A DNA stretch of 56,962 nt from RGIG5612 sp963599255 (GCA_963599255.1 CAVBWS010000008.1:1-56962); one strand, 5' to 3'. Numbered from the stretch's first letter, positions 1 to 9,879 are shown. Made by a program: numbers and translations. The notes: generated from the sequence alone by a model not told the origin.

Positions 1-138
1 GTGGTGTGGACTCGGTGTACATTTGTTTGTGCTGTTTTTATGCGGCAGAAAGAGACATTTACTTAAAGTAATGGAGAGTTGTCTGCTGAAAAATGAAGCC
101 GGATTCTACATAAGAAGAAAAGAGGATATCACTGACAG

Positions 139-2100
139 ATGTCATACGTAGCACTTTACAGAAAATTCAGACCGCAGACCTTTGCTGAAGTAAAGGGGCA
201 GGAACATGTTGTCCGCGCTCTTACCAATCAGCTGATCAACAACAGGATCGGGCATGCGTATCTGTTTACCGGTACAAGGGGCACAGGCAAGACTTCTGCA
301 GCCAAAATATTTGCTAAGGCAGTAAACTGCCTCCATCCGATCAACGGAGAGCCATGCAACGAATGTGAGAATTGTCTGGCGGTTAATGCGGGTAATTTCG
401 TTGATGTGGTTGAAGTTGATGCTGCATCTAACAATGGCGTTGATGATATGAGGCGCATCATCGAAGAGGTGCGGTATACGCCTGTAAAGGGAAAATACAA
501 GGTATTCATTATTGATGAAGCACATATGATAACGGGAGCGGCATTTAATGCTTTTTTAAAAACGCTGGAAGAGCCGCCTGCATATGCGATATTTATATTG
601 GCGACTACAGAGCCGTATAAGCTTCCCATAACCATCTTGTCCAGGTGCCAGAGATATGATTTTAAGAGAATCTCTTCTGAAGATATTGCGGCAAATCTTG
701 CGCAGATAACAGAAAGAGAGCAGGTTGAAACTGATGACAGAGCCCTGCGTTATATCGCCAGGGTAGGCGATGGCTCCATGAGAGATTCCATTAGTCTGCT
801 GGACAAATGCATTGCGTTTAACCTGGGAGAAAAACTTACATATGATAATGTACTTGAGACACTGGGAACAGTTGATACCGAGGTCTTTTCGAAAATATTC
901 AGATATGTGTATGCATCTGATGCTGCAGGTGCATTGAACCAGATAGATATAGCGGTGGCTGACGGAAGAAATCTGACACAGTTTACAAGTGATCTGATAT
1001 GGTATATCAGAAACATCTTAATGGTAAAAGCAGCGCATCTGGAATCTCCTGACATGCTGGGACTTTCTGCTGAGAATATGGCTCAACTGCAGGAAGATGC
1101 AAGTCATGCGGATAACAATGTGCTGATGAGATATATAAGGATCCTGTCAGAAGCTTTAAATCAGCTGAGGACGTCTACAAACAAGCAGGTACTGCTTGAA
1201 ATAGCCGTAATCAAGCTGGCGAAGCCTCAGATGGAGGTTGATACCCAGAGTCTGGCAGACCGTATCAGACAATTAGAAGCAAGGCAGGGGACTGCTGCTT
1301 TTTCATATAATCAGGCAGCGGTTAGCAGACCGCAGACATACACTGAGGCTAGTCCTCACATAGCGTCAGAGGATGGATCGGCACCGGAACCTGCCAGAAC
1401 TGTAACGCCGCAGGTTCAGAAAGGGGTACTATTCAGCCGCGAGAATGACTATGAGGCACATGAAGATAATCAGCCGATATCGGATGATATGATGGATGAT
1501 GAAGACTTCTTCGCAGGCTTCAGGTCGGGCGTCAGAATGACTAATCCGGATGTATTTGCTGACATCATGGATGATGATGCAAGGATAGTGTATGAAGGAA
1601 CTAAAGAACAGCCCCAGGACAGAGCTGTTAAGCCGGCATCAAAGGAGCCTCAGACAGTCTTTTGCTCGAAGGCTCCGGGAGCGGGAACGGATTTTAATAA
1701 ACAATCCTCAGAAGCCGAGTCTGATGCAGGCAGCCGGATAAATACTTCGAAGGGTGAACAAGAACAGAGAGCTTCTTGTGACTTGTGCAGGCTGTGGCCG
1801 CAGATCGTGAATTCCTGCAGTATGCCTATATTGATGCGTGCGCTGCAGAAATGCCATGTAAGTCAGCCGGATGAAAATACATTGAGAATTTCGACCGAAA
1901 CGCCAATGCAAGTCAAGCAGATCAGAGAAGAGTCGGCGATGCGGCACATAAGAGAGATCGTGGAAAAGGCGGCCGGAAGATATATAGATATACAAGTAGT
2001 ACAGGATAATAGCAATAATGGCGGAAGTGCAGGAACATCAGCATTTCCGGAGGATGTTTTAAATAATATTAATTTCAACATAGGAACGGAGGAGAGATAA
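139..2100 (+). CDS. dnaX: DNA polymerase III subunit gamma/tau
   Basis: Clamp-loader ATPase subunit of the replicative polymerase. Seen: Walker A GTRGTGKT at residues 45-52, zinc-binding cysteines at 64, 73, 76 and 79, DEAH box near 126-129 and the sensor motif SRC near 168-170, all in the N-terminal AAA+ domain. Residues from about 370 to 545 form a poorly conserved acidic linker, followed by a tau-like C-terminal domain. The 653-residue length fits a full tau form. It opens the classic dnaX-ybaB-recR unit and is followed after one base by the next start. The ATG at 139 has only a distant GAGGA, so its ribosome site is weak. I did not see an obvious slippery heptamer for a shorter gamma form. 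Identification is secure. Confidence 0.97.
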   Translation: MSYVALYRKFRPQTFAEVKGQEHVVRALTNQLINNRIGHAYLFTGTRGTGKTSAAKIFAKAVNCLHPINGEPCNECENCLAVNAGNFVDVVEVDAASNNGVDDMRRIIEEVRYTPVKGKYKVFIIDEAHMITGAAFNAFLKTLEEPPAYAIFILATTEPYKLPITILSRCQRYDFKRISSEDIAANLAQITEREQVETDDRALRYIARVGDGSMRDSISLLDKCIAFNLGEKLTYDNVLETLGTVDTEVFSKIFRYVYASDAAGALNQIDIAVADGRNLTQFTSDLIWYIRNILMVKAAHLESPDMLGLSAENMAQLQEDASHADNNVLMRYIRILSEALNQLRTSTNKQVLLEIAVIKLAKPQMEVDTQSLADRIRQLEARQGTAAFSYNQAAVSRPQTYTEASPHIASEDGSAPEPARTVTPQVQKGVLFSRENDYEAHEDNQPISDDMMDDEDFFAGFRSGVRMTNPDVFADIMDDDARIVYEGTKEQPQDRAVKPASKEPQTVFCSKAPGAGTDFNKQSSEAESDAGSRINTSKGEQEQRASCDLCRLWPQIVNSCSMPILMRALQKCHVSQPDENTLRISTETPMQVKQIREESAMRHIREIVEKAAGRYIDIQVVQDNSNNGGSAGTSAFPEDVLNNINFNIGTEER

Positions 2101-2101
2101 A

Positions 2102-2455
2102 TTGGGCAAGGGACGCGGAGGCTTCGGCGGTGGAATGCCAGGCAATATGAGCAATTTATTAAAGCAGGCACAGAAGATGCAGAAGCAGATGGAAAGTGCA
2201 CAGGCTTCAATGGAGACGGAAGAGGCAACAGCCACAGCCGGCGGTGGAGCAGTACAGGTTACTGTTTCAGGTAAAAAAGAAGTAACCAAGGTTGTAATCG
2301 ATAAAGAGGCAGTGGATCCGGAAGATGTTGAAATGCTGCAGGATCTTATTATGGCAGCAACAAATGAGGCACTGAGGAAGATAGATGAATTGTCTAATCA
2401 GAAAATGAGTGCAATAACAGGCGGATTCGGCGGTCTGGGCGGTGGATTGTTCTGA
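2102..2455 (+). CDS. ybaB: YbaB/EbfC family nucleoid-associated protein
   Basis: Small DNA-binding protein of 117 residues. The family forms dimers that coat DNA and is nearly always encoded between dnaX and recR. Seen: a glycine-rich N-terminus, a helix rich in K, Q and M (about residues 18-40), the family core ending in LQDLIMAATNEALRKI, and a glycine-rich tail. The start is TTG at 2102, one base after the dnaX stop, with the ribosome site GGAGGAG lying inside the end of dnaX, which points to translational coupling. The stop codon overlaps the recR start by one base. The molecular role of the family is still only partly understood. Confidence 0.94.
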   Translation: MGKGRGGFGGGMPGNMSNLLKQAQKMQKQMESAQASMETEEATATAGGGAVQVTVSGKKEVTKVVIDKEAVDPEDVEMLQDLIMAATNEALRKIDELSNQKMSAITGGFGGLGGGLF

Positions 2456-3051
2456 TGAATTATTTCAGTGATCATATCTCAAGGCTGATAGGAGAGTTAT
2501 CCAAACTGCCGGGTATAGGACCTAAGACGGCGGCAAGGCTGGCATTTCATATTGTAGAGATGCCCAAGACGGACGCAGAGGCTCTGGCAAAGGCGATAAC
2601 GGAGGCTAAAAATAATATTAAATTCTGCAAGACCTGCTGCACTATAACAGATGAGGATGAGTGCCCGATCTGCAGAAGTACAAAAAGAGATCACAGCACG
2701 ATAATGGTCGTTGAGACCACAAGAGACTTGGCAGCTTATGAGAAAACCGGCAAATATAATGGTGTATACCATGTGCTGCAGGGAGCGATATCGCCAATGC
2801 TGGGTATAGGACCATCGGATATCAAATTAAAGGAACTTGTAGAAAGGCTGAAGGGGGACGTCAGAGAGGTTATTGTGGCAACGAATTCAAGCCTTGAGGG
2901 AGAAACCACTGCAATGTATATAAGCAAGTTGATAAAGCCTGCAGGAGTAAAGGTCAGCAGGATTGCCAGCGGGGTGCCTGTAGGGGGAGACTTGGAATGT
3001 ATAGATGAGGTCACACTCTTAAGGGCGCTTGAGGGAAGAGTTGAATTATAG
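2455..3051 (+). CDS. recR: Recombination mediator RecR
   Basis: Recombinational repair protein that works with RecF and RecO to load RecA on gapped DNA. Seen: N-terminal helix-hairpin-helix (LPGIGPKTAARLAFH), a four-cysteine zinc finger (C58, C61, C70, C73) and a Toprim domain at about residues 80-175, with the typical TIMVVE and EGETTA segments. Length of 198 residues is normal. The start ATG shares its first base with the ybaB stop (TGATG), so all three genes from dnaX are probably one transcript. Secure by sequence and context. Confidence 0.97.
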   Translation: MNYFSDHISRLIGELSKLPGIGPKTAARLAFHIVEMPKTDAEALAKAITEAKNNIKFCKTCCTITDEDECPICRSTKRDHSTIMVVETTRDLAAYEKTGKYNGVYHVLQGAISPMLGIGPSDIKLKELVERLKGDVREVIVATNSSLEGETTAMYISKLIKPAGVKVSRIASGVPVGGDLECIDEVTLLRALEGRVEL

Positions 3052-3082
3052 GACATCAATCTGACAATATGGAGATTTAGTG

Positions 3083-6000
3083 ATGGATAAAATCGAGTAC
3101 AGAGAGCTTACTAAAAATATAAAAAACAGATATCTTAAGAAGGATTACGAGGGTGTTATAGATCTATCTGACCAGATTGAACTGGAAAGAATCCGAGAAA
3201 ACAGCATTCTTGAGATCGTAGCTAAATCATACGAGGCATTGGGACGATGCGATCTCGCAAGAGAGGCACTTCTGATAGCTTATAAGCGAACACCTTCGGG
3301 TAAGCGTATAGCATATAATCTTGCTACGCTGTGTATTAAGCTTGATGACCTTGACAGTGCGGTAATGTTCTATGAAGACTTCTGCAAGATAGCACCTAGA
3401 GACAATCAGAGACTGATACTCAAGTATGAAATAGGAAAGGCAGGAGGCGTGCCGATCAAGGATCTGGTACGTGTTCTTGAAGTATATAATTCCCGCGAAA
3501 TGGATGATAAGTGGGAGTACGAGCTTGCCAGATTATATCATGAGATGGGTGATGGCGAGAAATGTGCAGCGACCTGTGATCAGATTATACTTTGGTATGC
3601 TAACGGCGAATATGAGAAGAAGGCTCTGGAACTTAAGAATATGCATAAGGCATTAACAGCTGAGCAGCAGTCTCGCTATGAGGAGATTATGGCAGGTATT
3701 CTTAACGATGGTGCAACGATAGTTCCTGTTGCACTCGAAGAGACTGCAATAACATCTGAGAATCAGAACGCTCCTAAGGAAGAAGCAGCTGAGGCAGAGA
3801 CTAAAGAAACCGCAAATGCTGAAGAAACATCTGTAGCAGAGGAAAATGCTGCAACGAAAGAAGCTGCTGCAGCTGATACAGAGCTTTCTGAAGAAGATAC
3901 TATCAAGAAACATCCATCAGAGGAAAGTGTACCGACACTTGATATTCCGTCAGCGGAAAATTGGAACGTAAAACATGAACCTGTATCTGAGAATACATCG
4001 ACGAAGCAGGCGGTTGAACATGAGATCGAATATAACACCAGACATTTAGGATCTGAGGGAGAGCTTCCTGAGAATAATGACAATGAAAATATTGTCGGAC
4101 AGATGTCAGTGCTTTCTATGCTTGAAGCATATAAGCAAAAGACCGTAGAAGATGTTGACAATAAAGTCGGCAAGGACAGAGCTGCCCAGATCATGGCTGA
4201 GGTTGCAAGTACACATGATTCGTCAGCACTCGAAGAATTTGAAGGTGACGAAGCACAATACATGCAGGAAGAGACCGTTGAGGTAATAGAACCTGAAGTT
4301 CCGTTGTTTAACAGAGAAGATATTACAGAGCCTGTAGATGATGGCGGCGAGGATATTGGAAAACGCACACCAGAATTTGAATTTGAAAAGAAATCTAAAG
4401 ATAAGCAATCAGCAGATGAAGTTGTTGACGAAGAGCAGGTAACTTCAGAATATGATGAATACGAAGAGTCCAGAGCAGATATTGAGGATGAGTCAGCAGA
4501 TGATATGGATGATTCTGAATGCGATGAGGATGAATATTCTGATGATGAAATAGAAGATGAAGAATATGAAGAATCAGATGATGAGTATGACGAAGAATAT
4601 GATGAAGAATATGATGAAGAATACGATGAAGACGAATACGACGATGAGGATGAAGAGGAATACAGACCTGTAAGAACCAGATCTTATAAGAAAAAAGATA
4701 AACGCAGATCCATGGCGGATGATATTCTGGCAGACATGGTAGTTGACGGCGGCTTCACGATAGAAGAAGAGCCTGAAGACGAATATGATGAGCCTGAAGA
4801 AGATGAATTCGAAGACGAGTATGACGAATCAGAAGAGTACGATCTCGAAGATGAAAATGATGATGAAGAGACAGATGATTCAGAGGATGAATACGAAGAA
4901 GTGATTGAAGATTCTGAAGATGAGTATGATGAGTCTGAAGCAGATGAAGAGCCGGAAGCGTCTGAGTGTGATGAAGAAGAGGAACATGACGATGAATCTG
5001 CAGATGAAAACGATGAGGATGAAGTAGAAGAGGCGGAGCCTTCGGAAGAAACAGAGGTGTCAGGCACAGAGCATGGCGAAGAGGTTGCTGAGCCTGACGA
5101 AGGAAATGTTGCAGCTGAGAGTGATAATATCGAGTCAGAAGAGTCCGAGGACGAATACGAAGAGGAAATCGAAGAATTCGAGGATGATCCTGATGAATCT
5201 GCAGGCAGTGACTCAGATGAAGAGTATGAGGAGTACGGGGATGAAGAGGATCTGGCAGATCAGGTAGCTGCAGCATTTGAAACATTTGCCGACAATAAAG
5301 AACCTAAGACAGAACACAGAAAAACTAAGGCTGAGAAAGCTGTTGAAGGTTCCTGCATCCAGGAAGCAGCAGCCGGAATAGGCGGAGCTATCGGCTCATT
5401 GTTTAAGAAAAATAAGAAAGTCGGTATCGTTGAAGAAATAGAGGCGCCGGAAGGTGTATTCGAGGTAGAAGAGGAGCTGGAAGAGGTAATAGTTCCGAAA
5501 CGAGGAAACAAGGGACAAGCCAGAGGCAGATTCGCTCCGGAAAGTGCTCAGACAGGTAAGGAACAAATAAGAGCAGAAAAGGCTCGTATAAAAGCTGAAA
5601 AAGAGAAGGCTAAGGCTGAGAAGGCAAGAGAAAAGGCTGAGAAGATAAGACAAAAAGCCGAAAGACTCTTAGCTGAGAAGACCAAGAAGGAGGAGCTGGC
5701 AGCAGAGCATGCAGCAGAACAGAAATCTGCTAAGCCTGCAGTTCAGCCGGTTGAGCAAAAGATCAAGAAGACTGCTCCATCTGAGCAGGAGTTGTTCCAG
5801 ACGGTAGAGCCTAAGGACCAGGTTGCATCACCAGCGAAGAAGGCGGCGAAAGTTAAGCCGTCACCGGAAGTGAATGAAGCTGTGAAAGCAGAGTCTTCGC
5901 CAGAAGTACAGAAGGCTGAAGTTGAAGCTGCGCCGATAATACAAGAGACAGTAGAAGCTAAGGCTGAGCCGGCAGCACAGGTGCTCTCAGAAGAATTTAA

Positions 6001-7573
6001 TCTGGAAGAGTTTATGAATGAGGAACTCGGAAATGGACCTGTACAGCCGAAGGAGACTGAGACAGTCTCAGAACCAAAGAAGCAGCAGGTTAAAGCTGAG
6101 GAAGAGACAGAACTGGCCGCTTCTATAGAAGAGATAGTAGCTAAGTCTGCTAAGTCTCTTTCAAGAGAACAGAAACGATCCTCCAAGCCGATAGCCAAGA
6201 CAATGCGTGCAAATGTTGAATTTTCATCTGCTGTGGTTACACCGGCACAGGGAGTAGCAAGAAATGCAGAGACTGTTGCGGCCGCACAGAGTATGGCTAA
6301 CCCTGCGGCAGCCAGATTATTTGCTGAGAATCCGGAACCAGAAGTGCCTTCAGATGACATAACATCGAAATTGCCTAAGTTAGTTATACCTGCATTTATT
6401 AAGAACAGAACCAGCCAGAAGAAGTCGGAAAGTCTGGATTCTAAGAGCCTGGATGATATTCTTAACAGCGCAATAAAGGACAGCGACAACAAAGAGAATA
6501 ACTTTACTGTAAATGTGGATGAGCTGTTGCAAGAAACTGTTAAGGAAGAGGGCTGCGAAAACGATAATGCGCCTGATTTAGACGGACTGAACCTTGAGGA
6601 CTTCATTAATCCAAATGGTGGAGAAGTTCATAAGAGCGCAGCTAAGAAGCAGGCGGCTTTTGATGAAATATTCGGTAATGCAGATAAGAATGCTAAGAAG
6701 AACTCAAAGGATAAGACAGAGGAACCTAAACCGAAAAAAGCACAGACAGCTGCAGTTGCAACACAGCCATTGCCGAAGATTCAGATCCAGAGCCCTGCCC
6801 GAAAATTTGGCGTGGGTGAATATAAACTCAGTCGTGAACAGAAAAAGGAATTGGCAGAGTTCCTGCTTATTGACGGAATGGAAGAAGAGATCTGTTCGAC
6901 AATAGCTAAGCTGGTAACTAAGAAGAAGTCAGGAGATGAAACTGGCGGGCATTTGATAGTTACAGGCGATGCTAAGACCGGCAAGACATTCCTGACGGTT
7001 GAGATCCTTAAGGCTGTAAATCAGGAAGTAGGACATGGTAATTCGCGAGTTGCCAAGGTACAGGCTCAGGCAATCAATGGCAAGAATATCATGGATATTT
7101 TGTCTAAGGTAAAAGATTCGGATCTCATTATTGAGAATATCGGACGACTTGAGGATGATACGGTAATTGAACTTATTCAGGCAGTAAGAGTGAGCAATGC
7201 ACCTACCATGATCATACTTGAGGGAAATGAGCTGGCAGCAGATACCATGATCCAGAACTTTCCGGATATAGGCAAGATATTTAAGACAAGAATAAATATA
7301 GGAGAATTGACACTTACTCAATGGGCAGACCTGGCACAGAAGTATGCTGCCAGTCAGGGATATTCTATAGATGGAATGGCTCAATTAGCACTTCATGCTA
7401 AGATTGATCAGATCAATACACCGGATATAAGACTGGGATTTAAGCAGGTTCGCCAGATAATCGACGATGCGATAGATAAGGCTGAGAAGAGAAGCTCAGC
7501 GAAGTTATTCTCAGCTTTCGGCAAGAAAAATGACGACGAATTAACCCCATTGATGGAAGAAAACTTCATGTGA
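3083..7573 (+). CDS. Giant acidic protein with TPR-like N-terminus and C-terminal P-loop ATPase domain
   Basis: I do not recognise a characterised family. Seen: residues 1-190 are helical and TPR-like (CDLAREALLIAYKR and similar helices). Residues about 380-730 are extremely acidic, with runs of E, D, S and Y including several YDEE units. About 826-880 is a lysine/alanine/glutamate-rich coiled coil built from KAEK units. The C-terminus (about 1260-1480) has a Walker A motif GDAKTGKT near residue 1295, a candidate acidic segment SDLIIENIG, and a helical lid like that of CbxX/SpoVK-type AAA+ proteins. The middle must be mostly disordered. It sits 31 bases after recR and may share its transcript. 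Start: ATG at 3083 has GGAG eight bases upstream; a GTG directly before it (3080) is possible. Function unknown; a scaffold or nucleoid role would be a guess. Confidence 0.85.
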   Translation: MDKIEYRELTKNIKNRYLKKDYEGVIDLSDQIELERIRENSILEIVAKSYEALGRCDLAREALLIAYKRTPSGKRIAYNLATLCIKLDDLDSAVMFYEDFCKIAPRDNQRLILKYEIGKAGGVPIKDLVRVLEVYNSREMDDKWEYELARLYHEMGDGEKCAATCDQIILWYANGEYEKKALELKNMHKALTAEQQSRYEEIMAGILNDGATIVPVALEETAITSENQNAPKEEAAEAETKETANAEETSVAEENAATKEAAAADTELSEEDTIKKHPSEESVPTLDIPSAENWNVKHEPVSENTSTKQAVEHEIEYNTRHLGSEGELPENNDNENIVGQMSVLSMLEAYKQKTVEDVDNKVGKDRAAQIMAEVASTHDSSALEEFEGDEAQYMQEETVEVIEPEVPLFNREDITEPVDDGGEDIGKRTPEFEFEKKSKDKQSADEVVDEEQVTSEYDEYEESRADIEDESADDMDDSECDEDEYSDDEIEDEEYEESDDEYDEEYDEEYDEEYDEDEYDDEDEEEYRPVRTRSYKKKDKRRSMADDILADMVVDGGFTIEEEPEDEYDEPEEDEFEDEYDESEEYDLEDENDDEETDDSEDEYEEVIEDSEDEYDESEADEEPEASECDEEEEHDDESADENDEDEVEEAEPSEETEVSGTEHGEEVAEPDEGNVAAESDNIESEESEDEYEEEIEEFEDDPDESAGSDSDEEYEEYGDEEDLADQVAAAFETFADNKEPKTEHRKTKAEKAVEGSCIQEAAAGIGGAIGSLFKKNKKVGIVEEIEAPEGVFEVEEELEEVIVPKRGNKGQARGRFAPESAQTGKEQIRAEKARIKAEKEKAKAEKAREKAEKIRQKAERLLAEKTKKEELAAEHAAEQKSAKPAVQPVEQKIKKTAPSEQELFQTVEPKDQVASPAKKAAKVKPSPEVNEAVKAESSPEVQKAEVEAAPIIQETVEAKAEPAAQVLSEEFNLEEFMNEELGNGPVQPKETETVSEPKKQQVKAEEETELAASIEEIVAKSAKSLSREQKRSSKPIAKTMRANVEFSSAVVTPAQGVARNAETVAAAQSMANPAAARLFAENPEPEVPSDDITSKLPKLVIPAFIKNRTSQKKSESLDSKSLDDILNSAIKDSDNKENNFTVNVDELLQETVKEEGCENDNAPDLDGLNLEDFINPNGGEVHKSAAKKQAAFDEIFGNADKNAKKNSKDKTEEPKPKKAQTAAVATQPLPKIQIQSPARKFGVGEYKLSREQKKELAEFLLIDGMEEEICSTIAKLVTKKKSGDETGGHLIVTGDAKTGKTFLTVEILKAVNQEVGHGNSRVAKVQAQAINGKNIMDILSKVKDSDLIIENIGRLEDDTVIELIQAVRVSNAPTMIILEGNELAADTMIQNFPDIGKIFKTRINIGELTLTQWADLAQKYAASQGYSIDGMAQLALHAKIDQINTPDIRLGFKQVRQIIDDAIDKAEKRSSAKLFSAFGKKNDDELTPLMEENFM

Positions 7574-7585
7574 AAAAGTCCCGGA

Positions 7586-7912
7586 CAGCGGCTGTACAGC
7601 TGCCGAGCATGCTCGTGCAGCTGCACAGCCATTGGACGGGATAAAGGGCATGAGCAAGAAGGGCGACAGCCCGGATTGCGAATGGCCTTGGGATTGCGAG
7701 AGCACGAAGTGCGGAGCAATCACTTTTTCACAGAGAAATCAGCGGCTGTACAGCTGCCGAGCATGCTCGTGCAGCTGCACAGCCATTGGACGGGATAAAG
7801 GACATGAGCATGTAGGGCAACAGCCCGGAATGCGAATGGCCTTGGGATTGCGGGAGCACGAAGTGCGAATGCAGGTTGGATTGCGAGAGCATGAAATGCG
7901 TAGCAATCCTCG
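7586..7912. repeat. Tandem repeat with long hairpin (two copies plus a partial third)
   Basis: The 412-base gap between the giant protein and transketolase holds a unit at 7586-7739 that is repeated at 7740-7876 with an offset of 154 bases; a shorter third piece (7877-7907) repeats the GGATTGCGAGAGCA part. Each full unit begins with an almost perfect inverted repeat: arms GGCTGTACAGCTG and CAGCTGCACAGCC around the centre GAGCATGCTC, giving a stem of about 20 bp. The gap also holds GTGCCGGGACGG at 7927-7938, which matches the edge of another repeat family in this window. An open frame runs through the region but reads only repeat. Confidence 0.85.
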
Positions 7913-7988
7913 TTTAGCAGATGTCTGTGCCGGGACGGTCATCAACAATACGACAATAATTTTTTTAAAGAAACATATAGGAGAAAAG

Positions 7989-8807
7989 ATGGATACTAAA
8001 AAACTGGAATCAGTAGCAAATGAAATCCGAAAAGGCATAATAACGTCTATTCATGCCGCTAAGGCGGGGCATCCGGGCGGATCTCTTTCGGCAGCAGATA
8101 TTATGACATATCTGTATTTTGTGGAAATGAAGAATATTGACCCTAAAAACCCGAAAAATCCGGACAGAGACAGATTCGTACTGTCTAAGGGACATGCAGC
8201 ACCGGTATTGTATGCAACACTGGCTCAGAAGGAATTCTTCCCTATAGAGGATCTTGTAACGCTGAGAAAAATCGATTCATATCTGCAGGGACATCCGGAT
8301 ATGAACAAGGTGCCTGGAGTTGATATGTCAACAGGTTCATTAGGCCAGGGCTTTTCTACGGCAGTAGGCATGGCATTGGCAGGTAAGCTGGATGATAAAA
8401 ACTACAGGGTATATTCTCTCCTGGGAGACGGCGAGATTCAGGAAGGTCAGATCTGGGAGGCTTGCATGTTCGCCGGAGCAAGAAAACTCGATAATCTTGT
8501 GGCAATCGTAGATAACAATGGCCTTCAGATTGATGGAAATATCGCTGATGTATGCAGTCCGTATCCGATAGATAAGAAGTTTGAGGCGTTTAATTTCCAT
8601 GTTATTCATGCGGATGCACATGATTTTGAATCACTTAAGCATGCATTTGATGAGGCTGCAGCAACTAAGGGCATGCCTACTGCAATTATTGCCAAGAGTA
8701 TTAAGGGCAAGGGCGTATCCTTCATGGAAAATGAAGCCGGATGGCATGGCAAGGCACCAAACGATGAGCAGTATCAGCAGGCAATGGCTGAATTAGAGAA
8801 TAAATAA
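7989..8807 (+). CDS. Transketolase, N-terminal (thiamine diphosphate-binding) subunit
   Basis: First half of a split transketolase, which moves two-carbon units between sugar phosphates in the pentose phosphate pathway. Seen: 272 residues with the HPGGSLSAADI segment near residue 25, SKGHAAP, and the thiamine-diphosphate motif GDGEIQEGQIWEA followed by the N of VDNNGLQ. The open frame extends upstream through repeat DNA, but the real start is ATG at 7989, preceded by TAGGAGAAAAG; homologues begin at this point. The C-terminal half follows after 14 bases. Split subunits are common in Clostridia. Confidence 0.95.
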   Translation: MDTKKLESVANEIRKGIITSIHAAKAGHPGGSLSAADIMTYLYFVEMKNIDPKNPKNPDRDRFVLSKGHAAPVLYATLAQKEFFPIEDLVTLRKIDSYLQGHPDMNKVPGVDMSTGSLGQGFSTAVGMALAGKLDDKNYRVYSLLGDGEIQEGQIWEACMFAGARKLDNLVAIVDNNGLQIDGNIADVCSPYPIDKKFEAFNFHVIHADAHDFESLKHAFDEAAATKGMPTAIIAKSIKGKGVSFMENEAGWHGKAPNDEQYQQAMAELENK

Positions 8808-8821
8808 AGGAGAGCCTGAAT

Positions 8822-9772
8822 ATGAAAATCGATTTATCCGGAAATACAAAGGTAGCTACCAGAGACAGCTATGGGAATACATTGGTTGAAATCGGAAAAG
8901 AGCACCCGGAACTTGTGGTACTTGATGCAGATCTTGCAGGTGCAACTAAGACCGGAACTTTTAAGAAGGCCTTTCCTGACAGACATATAGACTGCGGTAT
9001 AGCAGAGGCCAATATGATGGGAATTGCAGCCGGACTGGCTTCCTGCGGTAAGGTACCGTTTGCATCATCATTTGCTATGTTCGCAGCTGGAAGAGCATAT
9101 GAACAGATCAGAAATTCAATCGCACATGCAGGACTTAATGTTAAGGTGGCCGCAACACACGCAGGTATATCAGTAGGCGAAGACGGAGCAACACACCAGT
9201 GCGTGGAAGATATTTCGCTAATGAGAACCGTCCCGGGAATGACAGTTATAAGCCCGGCAGACGATGTTGAGGCCAGGGCTGCAATATGGGCAGCATTTAA
9301 CTATGACGGACCTGTATATATCAGACTTGGACGTTTGGCCGTTCCTGTAATCTACGACGCAGAGGAATACAGATTCGAGATTGGCAAGGGAGTAGTAGTA
9401 AGAGAGGGGACAGATCTTACAATATTCGCAACCGGTCTGGAAGTATACGAAAGCCTTAAGGCGGCAGAGAAGCTGGCAGAGGAAGGCATTAATGCAGAGG
9501 TTATTGACATTCATACAATTAAGCCAATCGATGCAGAGCTTATCGTTAAGAGTGTATCGAAGACAGGCCGGGCAGTAACGGTGGAGGAGCATTCTCTCAT
9601 CGGCGGCCTCTACAGTGCAGTAAGTGAAGTTCTCGCCAAGGAAGCACCGGCTAAGGTTTTAGGAATCGGCGTGCATGACTGCTATGGACATTCAGGAGAA
9701 GCCAAGGCGCTGCTGCATGAATTCAAGCTGGATGCAGATGGCATCTACGAGCAGATCAAAGCAGCGCTGTAA
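8822..9772 (+). CDS. Transketolase, C-terminal (pyrimidine-binding) subunit
   Basis: Second half of the split transketolase, 316 residues. Seen: the pyrimidine-binding domain with the ThDP-activating glutamate in DCGIAEANMMGIAAG, THAGISVGEDGATHQ, and a C-terminal domain ending with VTVEEHSLIGGLYSAVSE and GHSGEA. It starts 14 bases after the first subunit with GGAGAG upstream, so both are made from one message and should assemble as a heterotetramer. DXS shares this fold, but the split architecture and the HPGGS partner favour transketolase. Confidence 0.95.
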   Translation: MKIDLSGNTKVATRDSYGNTLVEIGKEHPELVVLDADLAGATKTGTFKKAFPDRHIDCGIAEANMMGIAAGLASCGKVPFASSFAMFAAGRAYEQIRNSIAHAGLNVKVAATHAGISVGEDGATHQCVEDISLMRTVPGMTVISPADDVEARAAIWAAFNYDGPVYIRLGRLAVPVIYDAEEYRFEIGKGVVVREGTDLTIFATGLEVYESLKAAEKLAEEGINAEVIDIHTIKPIDAELIVKSVSKTGRAVTVEEHSLIGGLYSAVSEVLAKEAPAKVLGIGVHDCYGHSGEAKALLHEFKLDADGIYEQIKAAL

Positions 9773-9800
9773 AGCAATCTGATTTCATAGTGATTCAATC

Positions 9801-9879
9801 AATACGACTGCCGGCTAGCAGTACTTGTACTCAGATGATATTCGTACTCGTACTATTGCTGACAGTCGTATTTTGTTAA
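9801..9879 (+). terminator. Long-stem terminator after transketolase
   Basis: AATACGACTG (9801-9810) pairs with CAGTCGTATT (9863-9872), with a second nested pairing of AGCAGTAC and GTACTATTGCT inside; the stem is followed by TTGTT. It lies 28 bases after the transketolase stop. Confidence 0.7.

Noticed and set aside
1..138. Possible SRP RNA (often before dnaX in Firmicutes)
   Set aside because: The sequence lacks the recognisable GGAA-tetraloop helix of the SRP Alu or S domain; nothing supports an RNA gene in this fragment.
139..2100. Programmed frameshift in dnaX
   Set aside because: No A-rich slippery heptamer with a following hairpin was found at the expected place; a TTTTTAAAAA stretch near 550 is inside the ATPase domain.
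4684..5285. Serine-rich and leucine/histidine-rich minus-strand frames opposite the acidic protein
   Set aside because: They are reverse readings of the GAA/GAT-rich acidic repeats.
7632..7988. Open frame extending transketolase upstream by 119 codons
   Set aside because: It reads only through the tandem repeat; the ATG at 7989 has a ribosome site and matches where homologues begin.
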